The notes beneath the pieces were generated by a model that did no database searches, was not told where the DNA came from, and worked only from the letters and a program-made list of their open reading frames with translations. From Isoetes taiwanensis (lineage: Eukaryota > Streptophyta > Lycopodiopsida > Isoetales > Isoetaceae), in NCBI GenBank assembly GCA_021234155.1, contig JAJEKV010000039.1:7949077-8013076 (forward strand): a stretch of 64,000 bases of DNA. The letters run 5' to 3'. Positions 45,105 to 57,214 of this stretch are shown in pieces. Made by a program: the position numbers and the translations under genes. Each line of letters opens with the position of its first letter. Within the stretch, counting starts at the first letter, position 1.

Positions 45105-47215
45105 GGATGTCATCATGGGCCTACAATGTCTAGCTAATGGGAAGGCAAGCAGATTTAGATGGCATGCAAAAGTGAACCTCAAATGGGGCTCCAATCGGTG
45201 CCCGCCCTCACGGCATTGTTCAATAAAGCATTGCAAGAAGGCTTCCCTCGCAGTTGGACCACTAGTAGAGTTGTGCCCATATACAAGGCGGGGACCCTCA
45301 ATGCCCTACCAACTACCGCACTATTATGGTCACTCTTTCTTTGCAAAACTGCTATCGGCATCCTTGAGCAAAATACGACAATATGGGCAGAGGGAGGCGA
45401 TAAAAGAGATCTTACACATGCAAGTTTCCGCCCGCATTCCACCATTGATCATATCTTCACTACAAGACATTGATTGAGGATAGCAGGAATCGCCAAGCAA
45501 AACCTCAGATCGTTGTTTCGTGGATTTTGCAAAAGCTTTTTTGGACACGTGCCCGTGACAAAGCTATGGGACGTAATCGCCAGTAGCTAGGGACTCCCCT
45601 TGACTTGCGTAAGAATCGCAAGATATAGGCTATAACGAGGCATGCTCAGCCAGATCACATCATCGTAATGTTTAAAGAATCAAGAGGTATTGAGTACGCC
45701 GGGGTTGCCCCCTCTCCCCCACACTCTTTGGCCTATACATTGACCAATTGGAGGATTGGCTCTTCGAGCATGGAGGTGCGGGCACCCCATCTCATGCATC
45801 ACACAATCCGGCAACTCATATATGCTGATGATGTCAACCTCCTGGCCTATACTCCAGAGGACATGCAACGCCACCGATGCTCTTGACACTTTTTGCCGAT
45901 TCACCGGCATGCGAAAGTTAACTTGGCCAAAACTAGGGTGTCGCTTAGTTTCATCATCCCGTCACCAAGGCTTCCCTCATTCACTTACCGGGGACAAGAT
46001 GTAGAGGTGGCTCCGCCCTACAAGTACTTTGGGGATCGAAGTTCTCAACTACCACCCATTGGGATGCCGCCATCGTTGGGGTCACGGCGGGCAGTTGGAA
46101 AGCAATCAGATGCCATGCAGAAATGTACCACAAGGCGAAGTTATATGCCGGGGCCACCATCCACACTTGTTTCGCCTTGGTCGAAGTCGGTCCTTCTATA
46201 TGGGGCAGAAGTGTGGGGTCCAGTGATATCCCTCAACACTTGGAATGACCTCGAGGTGCAAAAGGCCTTCTTGGCACGAGCCCTTGGGGTGAAGTCCACA
46301 GTTCCATACCAGATCCTACTCCAGAGAAAAGTTTTCTACCCCTTCCGGGTTGCATTGGAACGCCATATCATTTACTTCTAGAAGGTGGTCGACGCTATGG
46401 TCGATAATACACGTTTGTTCAACCTTGCTTTGGCCCCCCGCATTGGTCCCCAATGCCCGAAATCCCATGGAAGGACAAGCAAGCTTAGTGGTTCTCTGGG
46501 GGGTGTACAAGCAAACAGATGCGCATGTAAGGACAAAGAAATATCACAAGGCACTTAAGTCGCACCTAGATGCTACTTTCCTTCACAAGCTCGGGATGCA
46601 GATGCTCGACGCGACGCTTGTCGGGCACACCATCGCAAAGAAGTCAATCCTAGGCTCACGAGGCCCACACTAGTACTTGTACACCCACCGCCCATGAAGA
46701 AGCCAAGCAGACTTATAGCTTCCATTCAAGACGGTGCACATCAGCCCGCATTGAAACAGGACGCTGGGCTCCGGAAGCACAGAGCAAAGGCTTTGCCGCG
46801 ATTGCCACCGTGGAGCCATTGAGGATGAATGTCATGCCCTCCGTGATTCGCCCCGGCGTTTTGCCTATATCCGAGAGCGATATGGTCGACATTAGTGCCC
46901 CGCCCAGCCGTTGCATCGCTTATTTACTACGGCGGGCTGGGTTTGTTGGGGGTCATACCTCCAGGAGGTTATGGATGCACGGGACTCGGGCTTGTGTCCT
47001 CCGACTGTGATTGAACCGCCCTATACAATTGTACAACCGTACAAAGATATTTATTACGCTAGGTTTTTTCCCTTGAAAACCCTTCAGGGCGGGGGTTTTT
47101 TAATCATGTCAGAGATACACTTGCTGCTCTCTTTTTTTGTGTGGGTCCCATTGGCCAATCGGTCTCCGTGGACGCTAAAAAATCTATCATATTCTATTCT
47201 ATTCCTTTAGGATAG
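45105..47215 (+). mobile_element. 5'-truncated non-LTR retrotransposon running into copy B
   Basis: Contains most of an RT domain, a C-terminal linker and finger, and the standard 3' UTR (hairpin 47,070-47,105, GGTCTCCGTGGACG box at about 47,159-47,172, TATTCTATTC tail to 47,210). Endonuclease and ORF1 are missing. The last 490 bp are the counterpart of window bases 1-480, so the element in front of copy A is presumably the same. Confidence 0.82.
45120..47030 (+). pseudogene. Non-LTR reverse transcriptase with C-terminal Cys/His finger, frame broken
   Basis: RT motifs in order: MGLQCLANGKAS and a D-L-D-G-M-Q frame (about 45,118-45,165); LQEGFPRSWTTSRVVPIYKA (about 45,230-45,290); NYRTIMV (about 45,312); FVDFAKAF with the first catalytic Asp (45,517-45,540); GCPLSPTLFGLYIDQLEDW (45,703 on); the Y-A-D-D catalytic box at 45,821-45,832; LLYGAEVWGP (about 46,196); LGVKSTVPYQILL (about 46,285); LDATFLHKL (about 46,568); and a C-x2-C finger at 46,794-46,805 with a later C-H. 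Frames change often, usually beside CAG/CTG-like sites, so an originally intact protein with sequencing errors is possible. It copies element RNA into DNA at a nicked target. Confidence 0.75.
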
Positions 47216-47899
47216 TTGGTACTTAAAACATATTAAATGCTTGAGACATATTATCAATGGCCCAAGCCCTAAAATATATCATTCAGTGCTAATGTCCTCT
47301 AGCTTAAGCATTTCCAAGTTGCACCATAATATTAAAACTAGGAAATATGCGACCAGAATAATTTCAATCCCAACCACATTGAATTACTCTCCTAGCATGT
47401 TAAATATACAAGCACGGTCTGTAAATGTTGGGCATAACAAAATCTCTAAATCCATCTCTCAACTCATACCCTTGATGATTGAGCTCTGATTCCCAAGGGA
47501 TTCATCTTCTTATTGAGGGATATATAGAGTAGGAGAAAAACCCCCTGTATATGTTATCTTGTAGTTAAACACCCCCTACTGTATGGTATTCGAATATCGC
47601 TACATATATAACTCCTCCCGACTTTATACGTCAACTGCTTGTTACAGAACCCCTTCTGTACGACCTAATTATCTTTTTTTATGTTAATAGCTTAAGCATT
47701 AACAGTCCCAGTATGTTTATTGTTTATTCAGTTAACAATCTCGGCACATGAGAGGTACACAATCCATTTAACAAAATTCATCAATGGCATTTCCTAAACT
47801 AGAGGCAGAACCTTGGCAACAAGATTCAACAAGATAACCTAATTCCATTTAACAAGGTTCAATAATGGCATTTTCTAAACTAGAAACAAAATCCTGGCA
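47216..47899. other. Intergenic, no gene recognised (copy B of 481-1,189)
   Basis: Nearly identical to copy A with small differences. No coding signal. Confidence 0.5.
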
Positions 47900-48615
47900 A
47901 CAAAATTAAGGGTGTTATGAAAGCTTTTTTAATCTCAAGATAAGGTCACCTCATATACTTTCAAAAGATGGTCAGCATGGGCAACATTTGCCTCTCAAAC
48001 CTCGCATATGCCATGGCTATGGGATCGCAATGCTTTAAGGCCTATTGGAAGGAGAAGCGAGCTATTGGCTCACCAGATGGAATGTGCAGGAACATAGATG
48101 TCATGTATAAACTGAGGAATATTACAATTACCTAAAACAATATCTTGATGCATGCTTCCTCAGCAAGCTTTAGGATGTTGATGCCTTGGAACTCGTAAAA
48201 ATTGCATGTTGCAAAAGCCAGATCAATTCCACGCTTGAGTGGGGTCCACAACAGCATCTGCGAACACATTTATCACTAGAGAGACACAGACTCATTGTGT
48301 CCATCTGCATCGGTGCTCACTGCCTCTGAATCGAGATATGCAGATGGATCTGAGAAGTCCGAGAGGACATGCTATGTCAGGGTTGCCAGCTAGGAGTTAT
48401 TGAGGATGAGTACCACACTTTTCTGAACTGTCTAGCATTTGGACCTATGAGAGCGCCCTATGCTGACTTGGTCCACTCTAACCAGTCAATGTATATGATA
48501 TTGGACAGGGCTTCAGTGGGGGCACTAGGGTCATATCTCTATAAAGGTGATGGATATGTGCACTCATCCGTGTCCTCTGACAATCCATTGATATGTACCA
48601 CTATATAGTTTCTCA
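47900..48615 (+). mobile_element. Degenerate non-LTR C-terminal fragment (copy B)
   Basis: Counterpart of 1,190-1,910. Here the finger region is open for 79 codons (48,369-48,608): LCQGCQLGVIEDEYHTFLNC, then LAFGPMRAPYADLVHSNQSM. The C-x2-C-x8-H-x4-C spacing supports a zf-RVT-like finger. Copy A has breaks at positions where copy B shows CAG or CTG. Confidence 0.62.
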
Positions 48616-50844
48616 GCATCTTTATATTATAATGTTATTGGGTAAGTATGTCGTCAACGAAACCCTAAAATTGACGGCTCAGATTTAGTTAGTAAGTTAA
48701 AATGATTTCGGCCTCCTCCAGCACTGGAATCATGGTAGCGAAATCCGAACAGGGGATCCGGCCTTGCATTTTATAATTTCTGGCTTGGGCATTTCCTTGC
48801 GGGTTGGGCTCGAGCCCCGCAGTTCTGATCGTATGCATCCGTTTCGTTTCCTAGGCATGCCGAAAATTCGCATGGCAAGCCGCATGTTTCACTGCTTGCA
48901 TGAGGTTGCGTGTATTAATAGAGCAGCCATTCAGGGAGCCCATTTTCATTTTACTTCTTCTTTTTCATTGATAGTCCGCCGTTTCTATTTCAGAGGAGTT
49001 ATTTGTGAAGAGCCATTCTAAGTGGAGCCCATTTCCAAAGGAGTATCTCCATCCCTTCTATTGCAGAGGATAGGGTCCCAATGATCGGCCCATTTTTCTG
49101 CCAGTTCTTCATTTCTTTTTTCAAGACCTCTATGCATTGTGGCTTATAGATTTGGATGAGTACGGATGCTATGACAGAGGTCCTTGCATGGTTGTCCTAG
49201 CCTTCCACATTTTTGATCTCCGTGATTAAGCACATCTCCTGTGATTTTTCTTCATATACTTGCCTCAATGTTCCCCTGGTTTTTGGATCGGTGATAGCTG
49301 AATTTTTAAGTGCTCATGCCACATGAAACCTGAAGAATGTACAGTTTGTACAACTTAATACTTTCTGTAGTTTTCATTTATCGCGGCATGCCACATAAAA
49401 CCCCAAGAATGTACCGCTTTGTACAACTTAATTTTGCTGCGACGCTTTCAAAGTAAATGACAAGGCTTTGAGCTAAACATATTATTTTTATCAAGTTAGT
49501 TATGAGGCAGAGCCATGATATTTAGCAATCTCTGTTGTAATATGTTCTTTTACCAGTAAATTGGGTTTGGAGTTGCAATGGACAAGTAATGGAAGATGAT
49601 ACTATAAAATTATTGACTTGCAAGATCTCCAAATCTTTAGTACTCTATAGAGGCACACATTTCATAACGTGCCTTTCTAAGGCCAAGCTTACATGGAACC
49701 TTTATGATGGCAAGAAGTTTCAAGTTATACTATTGTGGAAATGGTATTTTATGTAAATATTGTGCTTTTTGATGAGAGGCACAAGAGTTCAATATGCTAT
49801 TGATTAAAAAAGCATCTATGCCGTTGTTTGGTCAGCCGATCTTGCAGAATACCCCAATGGTCAAGAGATATTTTGGGAACTGCTTTTATCTCTTTCTAAG
49901 TTCCAAAGAAGCATGCAAAGCAAAGTGTTGTTAATGTTTTAATTTGAACATGCAACTATAAGTTGCTTAAAGTCAAAACTCGATAGGCAATATCTTCCAA
50001 CATTTAAAATGCGAAAATGAGCATTTTGTAATGGTCTACAAATCAAAGCAATGGCTATCTCTTGAATATTCCTTCTAATATTGCACTTTGCAGCCCCCCC
50101 CACAATATTATCCGGGCATCGCCTTTTCTTGCATATATAATCTCTACGATTTAAGTTAACAAGCAAGTTAGCATATGATTTTTACAGTACTCCAAACAAT
50201 ACAGAACAACAATAAGGGTAGCTAAGTAATTGTTGGTTATATTCCTGCTATGTATGTCAACAAATTGTGGTGGCAATAGTGAGTTCAAAGACCCACCATT
50301 TTGTCACATCTGTTGTCACCTCCACTGAAACATTTTGTGTACACCTTAAACTGAGATATAACTCTCACTTTTAGGGGTGTTAGATGTAGGTGTCTAGATG
50401 CTTGACTACAAAAATTCACCTGCGATGCAAGCCTTGCTGGAGGCCATTTTTCTTATTAATAAAAAAAAAAGGCTATTTGCCTTGCCCAAAATATCCATGT
50501 GCATCCATGTCGAAGCACTTTCATAGAACGGTGGCCTTTGCAAACATTCTTCTTTAGCAAGAAAGAACAAAAAGAGCCTATATTGTGTTTGTGACCTTAT
50601 GGAATGATCAAAGGAAAAGAAATTAAGATCTAAATCTTATCTACTACATATATCCCCGTAGATACGAAAAGCGATGTAGCTCAATCCCCTAACATATTGC
50701 TTACCATCATTTGCATAAAGTTCGAGTTGTACCACCATGCCCGACACACAATCTTAGATGCCCGGCATCGTCGGCCACAATACTACTAACACATAATCAC
50801 ATCCAATCTAACAAAGAACGCCGGGCACCGCTACTAGTACTTAT
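48616..50844. other. Intergenic, no gene recognised (copy B of 1,911-4,135)
   Basis: Many differences from copy A are at CAG/CTG. Frames open in copy A are broken here and the reverse, which argues against genes. Confidence 0.5.
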
Positions 50845-50990
50845 TTGTGCTAAGTTTTTTCCCTCAAAACCCTTCAACCGTGGGGTTTTTAATCCCCGAC
50901 AAGAATACCTTTGATGTTCTATCTGTTTGGGTTCCATAGACCAATTGGTCTTCGTGGTGAATAAAACCCATTTAACTCAACCTCTCTCGC
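50845..50990 (+). mobile_element. Solo LINE 3' tail, + strand (copy B)
   Basis: Counterpart of 4,136-4,285 with the CCCTCAAAACC / GGGGTTTTTAATCC hairpin and CCAATTGGTCTTCGTGGTGA box. Confidence 0.6.
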
Positions 50991-52029
50991 TCTAAGTCCT
51001 AATTTTGACTCATAAGCAAGATAGGAAGTGCCATAATATGCTTATCTTAGGTTTCTAATATTTGTTTTTTTAAACAATTTCCTTCTCCTTCTTTCTCTTG
51101 TTCCAAGCCAAAATTCTTGACTCATAAGCAAGATAGAAAGTACTATAATACGCTTATCTTAGATTTCTAGTATATTTTTGAAGACAAAAATGTGAAGCCA
51201 TGGGGAAAATTAGTCTTAATAGATGTCATGACTGACGTGTTATGCATTTGGGGTACATAGTTTTGTATAGATTACACCAGACAAACAATTTATAACCATT
51301 AAACATGTAATAAATGTCATCGTCGATCTTGTTACTAGTGCTTGTTCACACACAAATTTTTTTCCCCTTTTTTTTCCTGAAGAAAGGGAGGTACCATAGT
51401 TTATTTTCTATAATAAAAAAGCACATACATTAGCTTCACATCTGAACATCCTTATCTCTCTACACAACATTAATATATTCAATCCTAAATATCACACTTT
51501 GCACCATGGGGTAACTTACACGTAAAAACATACTTTAGTACCATAAGAGAACCTACTTACAAAATCCTTTTATTGACCTTGCTTCTTTTGATGATCATAC
51601 ACACTGACACGATAGGAAAGGGAAGGAGGGCATAAGATTGTCATGCGTGTAAAGAATGATTCCAATAGAAAATGCAAAAGGCAAGCAATGATTCATAGGG
51701 AGAGGTAGACAATGTAAAGTCGGTGGAGAGTGCTGAAGTCCTGTGAGGGCATAGAATCTCTAAAGGGTCTATACAGGCTAAGGGAAGGTGCAACCATGTC
51801 AATACTGTGGTGATAGGTAGAGGAAAAGGCCACATCCACATTTGTGGTACAATCATAGTTGATGGATGATAGGAGAGAGGAAGGAAGGAAGGAGGGAACA
51901 GGGAACCATAGTTGATAGAGACTGAGACCATATCCATATAATCTTACATCCATGGTCCATACCGTGTATAAGTGCTAGAGACAAAGAAAACAAAGATTGT
52001 GGTGTAACCCAGGTTAATGCACAAGCCAT
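50991..52029. other. Intergenic, no gene recognised (copy B of 4,286-5,299)
   Basis: Close match to copy A; same short direct repeats and no coding motif. Confidence 0.5.
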
Positions 52030-52240
52030 ACAAGGAAGAATAGAATAGAACCACAAAACCAAGAGGATATATTAACTATGGTTAAACATGGAAGAAGAAT
52101 AGAATAGATTACAATAGAGTTTTTAATGCCCATGAAGATCAATGGCCATATTAATATGCTAAGTACAACCATTACTACTAGGATTAAGGAAACCCGATCT
52201 TCAAAGGTTTTCACAGGAAAAATCTTTGCAAAGAATGATG
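52030..52240 (-). mobile_element. LINE 3' tail(s), - strand (copy B)
   Basis: Counterpart of 5,310-5,560, with hairpin arm and ATTCT-type tail on the - strand. Confidence 0.55.
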
Positions 52241-52540
52241 ATACTATATATGTACAAAGAAGAAGATAGATAGGTAGATAGTATTTTTTATAGAAGAAAA
52301 AGACGAAGAAGCAACTTTTACATCGGACAACACTAACATTGCTCTAAAGATCCTTCCCTCGCTAGACACTGCTTTAAAGATCCTGCCCCTGCACGAGATA
52401 GGAGTGGGGATATGGTTAAGTAGGTAGAGCAGAGAGGCAGAGCAAGAGCACTGGTTAGAAAGCGTGCACAGTGGCTAGTTAGACCTCCATCAGCCTCCAT
52501 CTTCCAAAGATAAGCAAGTCAATAGAATATTGGCTAAAAA

Positions 52541-52555
52541 GGGCCCAAAAGGGCC
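52541..52555 (+). promoter_or_regulatory. GGGCCC boxes upstream of YPEL (copy B)
   Basis: GGGCCC at 52,541 and GGGCC at 52,551, spaced by AAAA. The first box of copy A reads TTGGCTAAAA here. Confidence 0.4.
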
Positions 52556-53415
52556 ATGGTCCTATTTATGTGCCACGCCCAAAGGCTTCCTCTTCATTCC
52601 ATCCTTGTGTGCTGCTCTAGTTCCTCTTCTCCATGTGCCTGTCGTGCAGATCAAGGACGGCGTTTCCGGCTAGGCGCACATGGACTCTACCGCCCACATC
52701 GCCCCCTCTCTGCCTCTGCCCATTTCGTCCAATTCTTGTCTTAAATGTAAGGTATTCTCTGATCCCTTGCGCTTTGCCGATTGCCCCTTTGTTTGGGCAA
52801 AATCTTGCTTGTCTTGTCGTGTTTTGATTCGTTACTCTTGTTTTATTCCTTTGGCGATTGAGAATTTATGTTAGGACTCTTCTAGAGGCACTTGATTCTT
52901 ATCGGTTGTGTTGGATCAATTGCTGGTTCTTTAAAGGTTTTACATGGTTCTTTTGGTTCGTTAAGTAGAAACCCCATGATCATTCGGCATTACCCCATGA
53001 TCCTTCTGCATTGGTGTTTCTGTGGTGTAACTAACAGATTTCTTCTTTTGCACCTCTATCTATCTCTGTAAATGTGTGTGTATTCTCGTGCCCACTTTCC
53101 TTGCTTAAGGTGGAGTTAATCTACTTGTAAAGTTTGGAATGTTAGCTTTCTTATTTGTGTTTTTGGCCGTCTTTTCCCTGTACCAATTTGTCTCTTAATT
53201 CTTATATAACATGGATTGGAGTTGCAAAAGAACAATGCCATCCTCTTTTTTATCATTTTGCCAATACTATTTACAGGTCTCAATAAGTGGATGACAGATA
53301 CATGGTAATGATTCTGATGTAGGAGATCAAAAGCCTTTTTTTTGGCGTAAGAATAGGGCGTCTATCTTTTTATTGTTTATAAGGTTCAGGATAACAGGTA
53401 CATAAGGAAGAAAAT
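52556..53415 (+). other. YPEL 5' leader with probable intron (copy B)
   Basis: Counterpart of 5,850-6,710, nearly identical, with the same donor and acceptor candidates. Confidence 0.4.
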
Positions 53416-55216
53416 ATGGGAAGGCTATATTTGATACAGCTAGATGGTCAGATATATAAGTGCAGCATTTGTCGCAGTCATCTTGCCAATTATAAAGAAC
53501 TCGTTTCAAAGGTGCTCTTTCTCTCCGTAGGCATGAATATGATGCATGTAATTATCATTTAATCATTTACCATCGTAGCTTTAGCGTTTAGAGATTTTGG
53601 TTCTGCTGGAAGGTTGTAATCTGATTAGTTTTGGTTTGCCAAGTTTAGGTATTAACAACCCTTGTATTTTACAGTATGCAGTGTTGTGTAAGAATTTCAA
53701 AACATGCGTTATATACAATGTGTTTCTTTTTTTTTGGGTTGGGACAAGAAAATGTCATGGCTGCTTGCTGATTTAATGGAATGAACATATGGATTTGAAA
53801 TGAAGTTGTTTATCTTAATGCTGTTCAGACCACTTGTCTGATTGATTTTGCTCATTTTATCCAGTCCTTTCATTCTCGCCATGGAAAGGCTTATTTTTTC
53901 AACACAGTGTAAGTTCTGCCTTTCCTAGTCTATGCTTTTGTTTCTAGTTTAATATGTTTATTTAGGGAGGCTTATCTAATTCATCTGTGTCATCATAGCA
54001 TAGAGTTCTTGTTTTGTTGTAGTCATTTGTACCATGTTTTATAGTGAAAATGTAGCATGTCAAATTAGCTTCAATGGATGTCTCTTAAATGATGAGCTAT
54101 TTGTGAGAGGAACATTCCTTGTGCAAACTACTGAGAGAATCCTTGTATTAAGTGAAAATTGTTTTTGCATATTTGCAAATCATCTTTATGCGTCTGCAGT
54201 TGATCCTTTGTAGGAGGACCAACTAGATGATCTAGGAATTGATTTGAGTGCGGAAATTGACAGTTGTTGAGCTTTAGTAGTCCCTGTTGGCTAATTATTG
54301 TACATTGTTGTGATAGTTAAGTGCTTTGTATTGTAAATTGCAGTGTGAATATCTCCTTGGGACCATTAGAGGAACGGATGATGACAACAGGACTGCAAAC
54401 AGTAGCTGATATTTAATGTAATTGTTGTCGCGTCAGATAGTGGGATGGAAATATGTGAGTCTAGTTTAATCTGAGTTACCATTTGCAATTTTCAGCTTCT
54501 TTTTTTTCTTTTCATTCTCGCCTAACTGCAAAGAACAAAGTTTTCCATAAGTGTGACTTGGTTAAGTTACCTCTTTGTAAACATTGTAAACATTTTCTTT
54601 TGGGACCATTAGAGGTCTGGATGATGACAACAGGGCTGCATACAGTTGCAGATATATACTGTAATGGATGTCAGTGTTATATTGTGATGGAAATATCTGA
54701 GTCTAGTTTAGTTTGAGTACCATTAATTTCCAACTTCTCTTTAATTTGCCTTCCTATAATCCTAACCCGGTTAGTAAGCTATCTTAAGAATGTTGTATGT
54801 GGATAGCTAGCAAAATAGGTCTTGAAGAAGCCTACCTTACCTGCATTTGTAGCCATTTGGTCTTTTAAGTAAAGCTGCTAATGAAGCATGGACATGCTAA
54901 TGTAATAAAAATATAGTAATACTACTAGGAATAGCAACTACCCAGTGTGCAGTCCAAGTTTCTTGCAGGGTCCTGATTGTTTGAATTACCTTCAATGTTT
55001 TGATAGGAAGCTGCATATGATAAGAACCAGAAGTACAAAGAGGGCAAGTACATTCTGGAGCGGTATGTCGATTTGCTTAATTAAGGCTGTTGTCTATGTG
55101 GTTAGATGAATTACTCGCTGTTGGGTGTTAGCAGAGCGAAGATGGTCGATGGTGAGGGTGGTGACTTCTATTTAGATTCTTCGCACCCTGTTGGAAGTGA
55201 TGCAGATGATGTCTAG
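53416..55216 (+). pseudogene. YPEL: Yippee-like gene, copy B, with apparent stop and frameshift in exon 3
   Basis: Exons 53,416-53,511, 53,865-53,908, 54,344-54,454, 55,007-55,062 and 55,135-55,216 correspond one to one to copy A. Exons 1, 4 and 5 are intact. Exon 2 changes one Leu to Phe (L43 of the copy-A numbering). Exon 3 has TAA at 54,414-54,416 in place of the Tyr before C72, and two extra bases near 54,431, which would abolish the second zinc pair. Both lesions lie where the duplicated exon has TACTGT and TGTCAG, that is at CTG and CAG motifs. I therefore suspect sequence error; if real, this copy is a pseudogene. Confidence 0.75.
54599..54696 (+). pseudogene. Decayed tandem duplicate of YPEL exon 3 (copy B)
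   Basis: Same as 7,902-8,000: [20 protein letters not shown] and C-x2-C, donor CT in place of GT, no acceptor AG. Confidence 0.75.
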
Positions 55217-56504
55217 TTGCTTGCTCATGAACTGAGCACTGAGCAGCATGGGTTTAGCACCATCGCAAGTGATGGTCAGGGTAAACCCCCCTATGGCTTA
55301 GTATTCATCTTCTCAATGATGATCATAAAGTATCATCTAAGTGATGGTGATATTTGGACCAATTTTTTTGTATATTTCATTATTTGTACATAGGCCGCTT
55401 GGAAGTTTATTTCATCCAATGTACTCGTGCTCAGCAGATGCAATTGTATATAAACTGAAGCATTTTCTCCACAACTTGTTGGAGACAGTTTCTGGAATTA
55501 ATAATGCATGATAGGTCATTTTGTGTCATTATCTTCAATTTGTCACTGTCGTTGTCAGATCTTGTTTGCTGCTTGTTTACTTTTGGCGTTTCTGTTAATG
55601 TTAAGGCGGCTGACATACTGATTCATCAGATCTTGTTTGTTGTGAGGTCTATATTAGACATTATTTCATCTTCGTCTTTGTTTTTGTGGATTTTTGTAGC
55701 GAGGGCAAAGGTATGTTGATATCAAGGAAGATCACGGGCTTATCCATATTGGGTTTTGTGTCTTTTTTTGTTGCAAGGACAAACGTAAAAGGAGACGACA
55801 CTTCCAGGTTCCAAATGTTAAATGCGAGCCCAAAATGCCAAAATCAACAATGCTAAAATGCTCCCATATAAGGTTAGTAGACGAAACCTATTTACTCGAG
55901 AAATGTTGTTTAAACAATTATGTGGATCATAAAGAAACCAAACTAAACCTAGAGAAAACCCAAACATATCTTGTGCGATCAAATCCTAGTGCTGAATTAT
56001 AAGGTAAGGCACATTGACAATTTTGGGACACTGACTTGAATGCACTAGTAAGTGGAAGAGCTTCCACTTGCTCCTTAAAGAAACAATAAGTGTGAAACTT
56101 TTTATTCATAAATGTTATTTTCGTGTTCATTATACATATTGTGAGTAGGTTCAAGCTTGTAGTTTGGGTTGTCGAGGTGCAATGCATGAGCGAAAAAGAA
56201 TATTCAAAGATGCATAGCATGTTCTATGAGAATGAGTTTTTGTGGATGGCATATATGTTTTGTTCTACATCCCCATCGTTAAGTTTGTAGGCATGTCATT
56301 ATTATGCCATCCTTCTTTATGTAGCCTAAGTTTTGTTAGGAAATAGGTTTAGCTTTTTAAAGCAGTTTTTTCTTTTTTTAAAAGAGGATAACGCATCACA
56401 TTCGTGACTTGGTCTTAAAGATTTGCATCTTGGTAAAGTCCACTACCATCCATCCACAGTGATAGATAAAATATGCTAATCACAGTGTCTGAAACATTTC
56501 ATTT
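55217..56504. other. YPEL 3' UTR, then unrecognised intergenic sequence (copy B)
   Basis: Counterpart of 8,520-9,829. The first 500 bp are almost identical. Beyond 55,730 there are ordinary substitutions and indels, including an extra ATTCATAAATGTTATTTTCG near 56,104. Confidence 0.45.
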
Positions 56505-57063
56505 TGTACATTTGGCGCACAATTATAATTCTAAGAATCATGTATTGGTCATACTTGAGTGGTCCAAGTAGTTACGAGGGTAATTTTTACATCTGGCACA
56601 CAATTATAATTCTAAGAATCATTTGTAAGTCATATTTGATGTCCAATTGTTACAAGGGAAAGTTGTGTCTATTATATATTAGGGCATGGTTATCAACTCT
56701 GGGTTGGCTAATTGGCTGAAGGGCAATCTTCAATGTTAAATTTCAACCTTTTACATATATAAATTTTCATGACTACAAACAATGTTTATTGTACTTCATT
56801 TGCTTTAATTAATCACTATGATAGCCCTATTTATTTTGTATACTATGATAAGCCTATTTATCTTATGTTACAAGGGTAATTTTTACATTTGGCACACAAT
56901 TATAATTCTAAGAATCATCTATAAGTCATACGATGTCCAACAGTTACAAGGGAAAGCTTCATCTATTATATGTTAGGGCATGGTTATCAACTCGCTAAAG
57001 GACAATCTTCAATGTTAAATTTCAACCTTTTACATAAATGAATTTTCATGACTACAAAAAATG
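56505..57063. repeat. Tandem repeat, unit about 295 bp (copy B)
   Basis: Counterpart of 9,830-10,384; units start at about 56,510, 56,580 and 56,876, the last interrupted by the LINE and resumed at 62,716. Confidence 0.75.
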
Positions 57064-57214
57064 TTTTTTTTTTTTTTTTTTTTTTGAGGGATAAAAAAAG
57101 ATTTTATTTACTTAGAGAGAATGATACAAAGCCACATGGCAGAGATGCACCCATCCATGAATATGAGATGGGGGTAGCTACGTAGCTCCAGCTTGTACTA
57201 TTCTCTTTCCCGAC

